Of a DNA stretch of 64,000 bases, positions 56,493 through 64,000 are shown piece after piece. The translations under genes were made by a program, and so were the position numbers. How positions within the stretch are numbered: position 1 is the stretch's first letter; each line of letters begins with the position of its first letter. The notes beneath the pieces are model-generated. The model was given only the letters and a program-made list of their open reading frames with translations. It was not told where the DNA came from and ran no database searches. Source of the DNA: Voacanga thouarsii (Eukaryota > Streptophyta > Magnoliopsida > Gentianales > Apocynaceae); the NCBI GenBank assembly GCA_026120185.1, contig JANUWF010003368.1:1302001-1366000 (forward strand), read 5' to 3'.

Positions 56493-59400
56493 TGTAACAC
56501 CCCCCTACTATAAAGCTGAACCAAAGATGTCAAACTTAGATAAATAAAGGGAACTCTTATTACATCGAAGTCAAACTTGAGTAAATCTAAACATATGCAT
56601 ACATTGATTCGAAAAGAAAACATAAATGAACATCTGTCTCTCAAACATAGACAAAGCAACAAAAGCTCCAACTACTAGACATTCCGCTTGCTCAGCAGTG
56701 TCATTCTCCTAAAAACATGATATAAAAACAGTGTGAGATTAATATCTCAGTAAGTCCTGTGTGTGCACATGGTACTTTGAACAGTTCGTGTATGCATAGC
56801 TGAAAACATTTGCAAAAATATTTGGCAAGTCATAAATAATTTCTCTTTGTAAGGAGTGGAGTTTTCCCATTGTCACACTTTGTACAAAATAAATCATCCA
56901 CTCGAATAAACAGTCATGGCACCACATTTTGGGCCCCATGATAAGAAAAAGGGTCAAGGCACCACACTTTGTGCACCATGATAGGATTAAATTACCACAC
57001 TTTGGGTGTTTTGATCAAAGATGGGTGTACGGCCCACTGGGTGAGATACTCCTCCATCTCTACACCCAACAAAACCATTCGGGTGTCCATGCCGGGAAAT
57101 AAAACCCTTCCAGGTACAAATGCTAGCACAGACCGGCCTGACCAATCAATACTGTCACATTTTCAAGCAGAGCTTATCTTCTAGAGGTGTCCACCTGCCA
57201 GAAGACTCACTTAAGCCCTCCATGACTAGTATTGCTAGCCTACCCTTATTGAGTACTCAACGAATATATCTGTTAATTCCTTATTCACAGTGTTTCCATA
57301 CCTTGGCTTTGTAAAACGTGGTTTTCTTTAAAAAAAAAAGATTTTCTAAAACATTTAAGAGAAAGACAGTTCTTGATAAAGACGTTAGTTGATAAAGCCA
57401 TTTAGAGAATAAACATCCACGTTCACAACCCAAGTAACCATAGCTCAACAATAGCTTCACAAAGCTTTACAATATTTGACTTGCCATGACAAGTATAAAA
57501 TAAAAAGAGTTTATACAAGGACTTACGCGGTACGCCTCAGATAAACAAGAATAAAACCAACTGCTTGCTTCTTCAAATAACCTCCTGATCTAGAATCACA
57601 TAATATCATGATCAGGATCTCAATCAACTCAATCATGCATAATATATCAAGAAGGTCTCGACTTAACCATTAAAATTCACAACCATCATTATCACAACAT
57701 AACATCACATCACTATCCATTGAACATACTTAACATAATACTAATCTCAGAATATTCATCTATCTCACTAACCGCATTCATCATGCTATCACACTTCCAT
57801 AGACATCATCAATCACATTGAACCTTAATTTCGACACCAAGGATAAGAATTCTCTTACCTTACAACAACTGGATTAACGAGACCATGATGTCCCTATGAT
57901 GATCTTTATGAGTTCACTTGAGAATGAGCGAAAGTTGTCTTCTTTAATTCCTCTTGATCGAGAGTTAAGAAAGGAAGATAAAATCAACCCCTATATGGCG
58001 TGGTTCAAGGGAAGAAGAAGAGAAGAATCAATGGAGGAAAGAATAAGAGGACTTTTGCTTACCTTATGGTGCATTTTGATTTTTAGTCTAATGATTGCTC
58101 TTGTGTTTTTTGAAAATTGCAGAGGAGAGTTTGCTGGAAATTTCATGCAGCAAGGAGGGAATAGACAGCTACTCTGGTTTAGGGTTAGAAGAGTTTGATT
58201 TAGGGTTAGAATATGATGCTAGGAAGGACTCCTAATAGTTCTAAACTTTTTGGGCAGTAATGGTGAAAAACAGGCAGTTTGCTGTACCCTTTTACTGGCC
58301 GAAATTGGGAGGGATTGAGAGAAGAAAATTAATCTAAAATTATTCTCCTAGGCTGGCCGAAAATAGTGCACAAGGTGAGGTTGTGCGTGTTCAGTTTTTT
58401 TGTCCAAGACGTGAAAGAGTTTGTGCAGGTTTTGACAACCAAAAATTTTGTGCAAGGTGGATGTTTTTGCTGTGCGAAAACTGTGAGCAAAAGAGAGAAA
58501 TTCTAGACTGATTTTGGCAGCTGTTTTTTACGAAAGCTAAGAGAAAAACTGAGAGTTTTAGGCGCTGCAATTGGCTAAGTCAATAAAGAGTTTTGGTGTG
58601 CTTTGGAGTGCTGATTTTTGTGTAGTATGGTGTGTGCAAAGCTGGCCGAAATTTTGGATAAAGAAGGAACAAAAATTCTGGTTTGTGTAGCTAAAATAAA
58701 CCTGAATTGGTGAGAGGTATTTTAGATAATTTGAGCTTGGTGTAGAAGAGTTTGGATACACCTAGGCGTGCAGCAATTCGTGAGCCATATGCATGCGCAA
58801 GGCTGACCGAAATTCTGCTAGAAAAGAGGGACAAAACTTGATTTATTTTGGAGATAAAATAAAATCTGATTTGCTAAAGGATTTAGGATAAGTTTCCCTA
58901 AGTTGGAAGAGTTTGAGTTGAGCTAGGATTGCTCCCAAAGGTGGCGGCAACTAGGCTGGAATTTTCCAAATTTTTAGCTAGGGTTTTATTCTCAAAATCA
59001 ACATAGTATTTTGCTAGGAAAATAATAGATTTAATTTAAGCTAGCTAACATAAAATCTGATTAATTAAATACAAGCTGGAATTTAATTGTTCTTGGCTAA
59101 GATTTTCGAAAATTACAAGAATAATAGCTATAATAAAATTAGTCTCTATCTTTATCAAAAATCCTTGAGTTTGGAAAATAAATATGGAGATTTATCTCCT
59201 AAGAAAATGGCGGCTGAAATTCAAAAGAGTAGCTGAGGTTTTAGCTAAAATATTTCTCTAGCAATAATTAAATAAATAAAAGGTTAAATCCGAAATTCTT
59301 TGAAAAATAAAATAAGATCTTTACCTAATATATTTTCTAACTCTAATATTTATCAAGGAGAGTCTTATACCACTTAAAACTTTCCAAAGTGGCGGCTAGC

Positions 59401-59801
59401 TAGGGTTCTCGACCAAAAGCATGAAGAACTCTAAAAGAAAATTTTCAAAAAGGAAGCTAAGATTCACAGGAGGTAAGATTTGAACTCAAGTCACCAAGGG
59501 ATAATTACCAACCGTAACCATTAATCAAAATCAACTCCAATGTTAATATATCTCCAAGAAATTCCTTTCACCCTACTTCTCATCCCTCTATCTCCTCTAC
59601 CAACTTTCAACTAAAACAATTCTCAATTAATGCAAACAACACAACTATTTCTCATTAAATAAATTAATGCAAGGGTAACCTTGAAAATCACATGCACCCA
59701 TGCAAAGATATAATTTTAAAATATCACATGAAATGAAAAATGCTATGCAATGCATGACTTTTCCCCTATAGGTCAAGGGTGGTTTTGGGCGGGGTATTAC
59801 A
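56493..59801 (-). repeat. GYP-1 3' LTR
   Basis: 3309 bp. On the minus strand it starts TGTAATACCCCGCCC and ends GGGGGGTGTTACA. It is homologous to GYP-2 in shared blocks (for example 57020-57270 against 16300-16540). It contains a tRNA-like module (59472-59532) and repeated ATTTCGGCCA motifs in its sense strand. The plus-strand frame at 57896-58198 has no recognisable domain. Confidence 0.9.
59472..59532 (-). repeat. tRNA-like module in the GYP-1 LTR
   Basis: On the minus strand GATTAATGGTTACGG (59512-59526) resembles an A box and GAGTTCAAATC (59477-59487) a B box. It aligns with the GYP-2 module (13071-13143) at similar spacing. Degenerate and without a paired acceptor stem. Confidence 0.5.
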
Positions 59802-59819
59802 TCCCTTCCCCCTTAAGAG
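59802..59819 (-). promoter_or_regulatory. GYP-1 polypurine tract
   Basis: Minus-strand CTCTTAAGGGGGAAGGGA immediately before the 3' LTR start TGTAATACC. Confidence 0.88.
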
Positions 59820-59850
59820 AATTTTGTTCCGAAATTCAGATTCCTTACCC

Positions 59851-61101
59851 TTAGAGCATATCCGGATACTTCCGTCTTAGCCATTCTTTAGTTTTCCGCG
59901 TTGCATCATGCGTTTCATAATGTTCCCAAAGTATTTTTACCATAGGTATCTGCTTGTTTCGAAGAGTCTTGATACTCCGCTCCAAAATCTTGACTGGTTT
60001 CTCCACATAACTCAGATTCGGATGCAATTCCAAAGGTTCTTCATTAAGTACATGGCTTGGATTGGGGTTGTACTTCTTTAGCTGTGACACATGGAAAACA
60101 TTATGTATCTCGGTTAATCCGTCGGGTAGATCCAATCTATAGGTGACTGGCCCAACCTTTTCTATTTTCGAGAATGGTCCTAAATATCTAGGACTCAACT
60201 TTCCTCCATTCGGATGCCTCAGGATTCCTCTACTAGGAGTCAACTTCAAGAATACGCAATCACCCACTTGGAACTCCAGTTCCCTCCTCCTTGTATCCGC
60301 GTAATTCTTTTGTTGGCTTTGCGCTGCTTTTAGTTTTTCCCTAATAACCCTTATCTTGTTCGTCATTTCTTGTATACATACCTCACCAGTTCTTTTAATA
60401 TGCCCCTCTTCTGTGCATCCCCAGCATATCAGTACTTGACATTTTCGTCCATATAATGCTTCATACGAAGCCATCCCAATCGATGCTTGATGACTGTTTT
60501 TATATGCAAATTCTGCATGCGGTAAACACTCAATCCACTTGTCTCCAAAGTCCAAAATACAAGCTCGAAGCATATCCTCCAATATCTGAATGACTCTTTC
60601 GGATTGACCGTCAGTCTGTAGATGAGCAGAGGTGCTAAATTTTAACGAAGTACCTAAAGACTCTTGGAACTTATTCCAAAATCTCGAAGTGAACCTGGGG
60701 TCCCTATCTAATACGATACTTAATGGTACGCCATGCAACCTTACAATTTCTCGGGTATAAGTCTGAGCTAACTTTTCCATAGAGTCTCTTACGCTCACCG
60801 GTATAAATTGTGCTCTCTTGGTCAATCTTTCCAGTACTACCCACAAGAATCCTTGCGCATCTTGGTCATAGGAAGGCCAGTCACAAAATCCATAGTCACC
60901 TCTTCCTATTTCCACTCAGGAATCGGTAACGGTTGCAGTAGAATTACAGACTTCTTGTGCTCCATCTTAACTTTCTGGCATGTTGGGCACATTGATACAT
61001 ACTGAACCACATCTCTCTTCATTCTAGCCCACCAATATTTCTTCTTCAAGTCATGATACATCTTCACTTCCCCAGGGTGTATGGTATATTTGCTCTTGCG
61101 A
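59851..61101 (-). pseudogene. GYP-1 integrase with C-terminal chromodomain
   Basis: Upstream part: HHCC zinc finger HPGEVKMYHDLKKKYWW ... VSMCPTCQ and MDFVTGLP (first Asp), with a TAG after IPEWK and a frameshift near 60860. Then 354 open codons: RLTKRAQFIPV, VLDRDPRFTSRFW (second Asp), HLQTDGQSERVIQILEDML (Glu), YGRKC and the GDCVFLKLTPSRG...SPRYLGPF region. The tail YVEKPVKILERSIKTLRNKQ ... VKILWEH ... EWLRRKYPDML fits a chromodomain of the type found after chromovirus integrases, thought to target insertion to chromatin marks. The stop at 59851 is the natural end. Confidence 0.9.
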
Positions 61102-61103
61102 GC

Positions 61104-61871
61104 TTAGTCTAATATCCTCTTCTTTAAGTCTTGGGTGTCAGGTACACATATCCGGTCTAAAAAATACAGTATCTTTTCTTCGTCAATCCAAAAGTCTTTA
61201 CCCCCTATCCCAATCTCTTTTTCTTTGAAAACTTGAAACTTCACACTATCCTGCTGGGCTGTAACAATTTCTTGCTCCATTTCGGGCTTTGTGGTCAAGT
61301 TACTTACATAGATATTCCTATCTTGAACTTCTACTTTATGCTCAAGGATTTCCTGCATTGCCAACACTTCTTGTATTCTCAAGTGTGCTATCTTCACTTT
61401 ACGACTCAAAGCGTCAATTACCACATTCGCTTTGCTAGGATGGTAATTAATAGGACACCTGTACTTTTCCAAGAACTCCATCCATCTACGCTACTGAAGA
61501 TTCAAGTCCTTCTGTGTGAAAATGTACTTTAAACTCTTATGGTCGGTGAAGACTTCATACTGTGCTCCGTACAGATAATGTCGCCACTTCTTCAAGGCAA
61601 ATACTATGGCTGCCAGCTCCAAATTATGAGTCGGATAATTGACTTCATGCGGTTTTAACTTCCAAGACACGTAAGCTATGACCTTGCCATCCTGCATCAG
61701 CACAACTTCTAAACCTTCCTTGGATGTGTCCGTATAGAGTGCATATGACTTGTCGGCTTCGGGTAAGCTCAGCACTGGTGCTGTAACCAATCTTCTTTTA
61801 AGCTCTTGGAAACTCTTCTCACACTTCTCGCTCCAAGCAAAAGCAACATCCTTCTTTAATAGTCGCGTCAT
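61104..61871 (-). pseudogene. GYP-1 RNase H and connector
   Basis: RNase [38 protein letters not shown] (Asp), [20 protein letters not shown] (Glu) and [20 protein letters not shown] (Asp). A TAG for Gln follows, then, in the same frame, MEFLEKYRCPINYHPSK and VVIDALSRK, the ADALSR-type connector to integrase. Ends at a TAG near 61104. Confidence 0.9.
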
Positions 61872-62680
61872 CGGTGAAGCCAGAGTAGAGAAATTCTTAA
61901 TGAAACGTCATAGTACCCAGCTAATCCAAGAAAACTTCGTATCTCAGTAGTATTCTCCGGTTGCTTCCAATTTGCTACGGCGTCCACCTTGGCAGGGTCC
62001 ACCTTGATTCCATCCTTGGATATCACATGGCCTAGGAAGGATACCGAGCTCAACCAAAACTCACATTTGCTGAACTTCGCAAAGAGTTTGTATTCCCTCA
62101 GCTTTTCCAAAACCAATCTTAAGTGCTCCGCATGATCCTCTGGATTCTTGGAGTAGATTAATATGTCATCAATGAAAACGACTACAAACTTGTCCAAGTA
62201 CAACTAAAAAACTCAATGCATCAAGTCCATGAAAATCGCTGGTGCATTGGTTACACCAAACGGCATTACCACAAATTCATAATAGCCAACCGCGTGTCGA
62301 AAGCAGTCTTAGGAATGTCTTCCTCCTTAATCCTTACCTGGTAGTATCCTTGCTGAAGGTCCAATTTCGAAAAGCAAGCTGAGCCTTGAAGTTGATCAAA
62401 CAACTCGTCGATCAAGGGTAAATGATACTTGTTCTTGATCGTTAAGTTGTTCAACCCCCGATAGTTTATGCATAATCTTAAAGTACCATCTTTCGTCTTA
62501 ACAAACAACACCGGTGCTCCCCATGGCGACGTACTCGGTCGAATATAGCCTTACCTCACCAACTCTTCCAGTTGCTCCTTTAATTCCTTCAGTTCCGTTA
62601 GTGCCATCCGGTATGGGGTTCTTGACATGGGTTCTGCTCCAGGAATCAGGTCTACGGTAAACTCAACTTCTCACTCAGGG
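61868..62680 (-). pseudogene. GYP-1 reverse transcriptase
   Basis: [55 protein letters not shown] (first catalytic Asp) and IPKTAF, then a frameshift near 62290. [14 protein letters not shown] has stops and is followed by [18 protein letters not shown] with the FIDD active site, then [18 protein letters not shown] and [11 protein letters not shown]. The fingers region upstream ([20 protein letters not shown], 62580-62650) is readable with one TAA nearby (62555). Classic gypsy RT, not functional. Confidence 0.9.
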
Positions 62681-63361
62681 GGGTAGAGAAGTAAGCTCAA
62701 CAGGGAAAATGTCTGGAAAGTCTTTTACCACCTCCGTACTCTCTAAGGTACACTGATCATTGGGTTTGTTCAAAAGATACGCCAGATATCCCGTACATCC
62801 TTTCTTAAGAAACTTCCGAGCCTTTGTACCAACAATCAAGAATTTCTGTTCCTTTGTTCGCTTACCGTCAAATTCAATCACATCTCGCCCGAGTCTCACA
62901 AATTACACCTTCTTGATCTTGCAGTCAACACGAGCTCCGTGCTTCGACAACCAATCCATGCCCAAGATCAGGTCATAATCATCAATGGGCAAAATTATAA
63001 GATCCGCTTCCAGAATCTCCTTCGCTACCTTAACTTCATAGCTTTCCATTAATTTACCCGCGTCTACTATTTTTCCCAAGGGTGAGCTTACTACTAAGGT
63101 ATAGGGTAATTCCTTTCCTTCCCAACCCAAATGCGATGCACATACTTTACTCACATAAGAGTGCGTGGATCCTGGATCTATCAAAACATTAACAAGACGT
63201 CCTTGGATAGCAAGGTTACGTTCAATCACTGCTGCATCTGTTCCAACTTCTGCTCGATTTAGGGCAAAGACCTTAGCCTTCACTTGGGGTTTCTGACCTC
63301 CCACTCCAGTTGTTCCAGCAGCAGCACCTCGGTTGACTCTGATCGGCTGAGTCGGGGCCAT
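62681..63361 (-). pseudogene. GYP-1 aspartic protease and linker
   Basis: VLIDPGSTHSYVS is the chromovirus protease active site (DPGST form), and LILGMDWLSKHGARVDC is the conserved C-terminal motif. A stop after KIKKV is followed by RLGRDVIEFDGKR, and VVKDFPDIFPVELTSLPP is the standard linker to RT. A frameshift lies near 62675. The Met at 63361 is internal; the frame was joined to gag but for a TAG just upstream. Confidence 0.88.
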
Positions 63362-64000
63362 CTAGCCAATCCTTAGAGGTTTAGGGTAGATGTTCCTTTG
63401 ATGGCCCGGGTCTCCATAGTTGAAGCACCTCCTTTCTCCATTGTTGGTCTAGTAATTCCTCTCAGTGTGGCCACGTTTTCCACAGAGTCGACAATTGAGG
63501 TTACTTTACATCAGTCCCGTCGCAAGCACTCGAGGTTGCTTTCCCCGATTTCCCCATTGCATAGGACCAGCAAGTCGCTTGTTACTCGGAGGCCTCATGG
63601 GTAGACGAGTCAGTTGGAAGGGCCTGCTCACCAGTCGGTATCGATCTTCATTTTCCATTCGGGATGCTGCGTCCACGGCGGTAGTGTATGACGTTGGCGG
63701 TGATGGAGCCAATGCCTTTCTCAGATCTAGCCTCAGCCTCTTCACAAACTGTTGAGTTCGCTTCTGCTCTGTGTTAACTAGTCATTTGCAGTACTTGGAC
63801 AGTTGCGTAAATCGGGCTGCATACTGAGCAACTGTCATGCCTCCTTGCTTGAGGGTCTGGAACTCATCCTCCCTCTTCTCAGCTACTTACCGGGGAATGT
63901 ACTCAGCACAAAAAGCTTCGGTAAAGTTATCCCATGTTCATTCCTGCTCTTTTCTCTCCCAATCACTCTGCACTCGTTGCCACCATGCTCGTGATGGTCC
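63362..64000 (-). pseudogene. GYP-1 Gag, C-terminal part (cut by window edge)
   Basis: From the edge: WWQRVQSDWERKEQE, a TGA, WDNFTEAFCAEYIPR, a TAA, VAEKREDEFQTLKQGGMTV, YAARFTQLSKYCK, a TGA, FVKRLRLDLRKALAP, DAASRMENEDR. This is the Retrotrans_gag pattern. Two zinc knuckles follow. CRLCGKRGHTERNY has its last Cys as Tyr. CFNYGDPGHQRNIY has its second and last Cys as Tyr. At least four in-frame stops are present. Confidence 0.87.

Larger units (their letters stand above)
56493..64000 (-). mobile_element. GYP-1: Ty3-gypsy chromovirus (Tekay-like), runs off the right edge
   Basis: Minus-strand element with 3' LTR (56493-59801), polypurine tract, then reading leftward from the edge gag, protease, RT, RNase H, integrase and a C-terminal chromodomain. 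This is the gypsy order, with integrase last. The chromodomain tail and long LTR with TGTAAYACC start suggest the Tekay/Del clade. The 5' LTR and gag start are outside the window. Confidence 0.92.

Noticed and set aside
63398..63994. Plus-strand open frames of 63-96 codons at the right end
   Set aside because: Antisense shadows of GYP-1 gag, whose minus-strand reading shows clear Retrotrans_gag and zinc-knuckle motifs.
1..64000. An endogenous pararetrovirus, a gene-bearing Helitron, or a captured host gene
   Set aside because: All coding remnants fit copia or gypsy gag-pol in the expected order with LTRs and primer sites. I found no movement-protein, coat-protein or Rep/helicase motif and no extra gene between pol and the polypurine tract in any element.

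Overview
This window is nuclear DNA of a flowering plant, judging from its AT-rich repeats, its Ty1-copia and Ty3-gypsy long terminal repeat (LTR) retrotransposons with initiator-Met-tRNA primer sites, a chromodomain-bearing gypsy element and a Tourist-like MITE. I cannot name the species. I see no host gene, rRNA, functional tRNA gene or CRISPR array. Essentially every base can be assigned to a retrotransposon, and most of the window is one deep nest of elements inserted into each other. Names below are local labels.

Left half. A copia gag scrap (1-151) is interrupted by the end of a long gypsy LTR (GYP-0, 152-354). That is interrupted by LTR-D (from 355, plus strand), a retrotransposon with almost no interior. 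COP-A (1141-31403, minus strand, TSD CATAG) sits inside the left LTR of LTR-D. COP-B (6047-27865, plus, TSD ATTTC) sits inside the gag of COP-A. COP-B is itself hit twice: a 4.3-kb solo gypsy LTR, GYP-2 (12820-17129), in its RNase H, and COP-C (18200-26780, minus, TSD ATTAC) in its 3' LTR. Removing the inserts one by one restores homology, and for COP-A gag the reading frame.

Right half. The left LTR of LTR-D resumes at 31404, followed by about 0.3 kb of interior and the second LTR (32388-33440). COP-E (from 33441, plus) is inserted there. The LTR of COP-E carries a Tourist-like MITE (34490-34908) and is split by COP-G (35699-46833, plus, TSD CCTTC), a decayed relative of COP-B. A solo LTR of the COP-B family (44213-45961) lies in the COP-G 3' LTR. 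The gag of COP-E is cut by COP-F (from 48856), a relative. COP-F contains another solo COP-B-family LTR (54351-56067, TSD CAGAC) and is cut by a third COP-B-family LTR (56183-56492). That LTR is cut in turn by GYP-1 (56493 to beyond 64000, minus), a Tekay-like chromovirus with gag-PR-RT-RH-IN-chromodomain.

No element has an intact polyprotein. All show stops, frameshifts or deletions, with many stops at CAA, CAG, CGA or TGG codons as expected from decay of methylated DNA. COP-C and the RT-RNase H part of COP-A are the best preserved. The most unusual structures are non-coding: a strictly 10-bp-periodic array upstream of a TATA box in both LTRs of LTR-D, differing by exactly four units between them; a tRNA-like A-box/B-box module shared by two long gypsy LTRs; and a GC-rich, hairpin-prone island at a similar distance (about 0.35-0.6 kb) after the primer site in several copia leaders.
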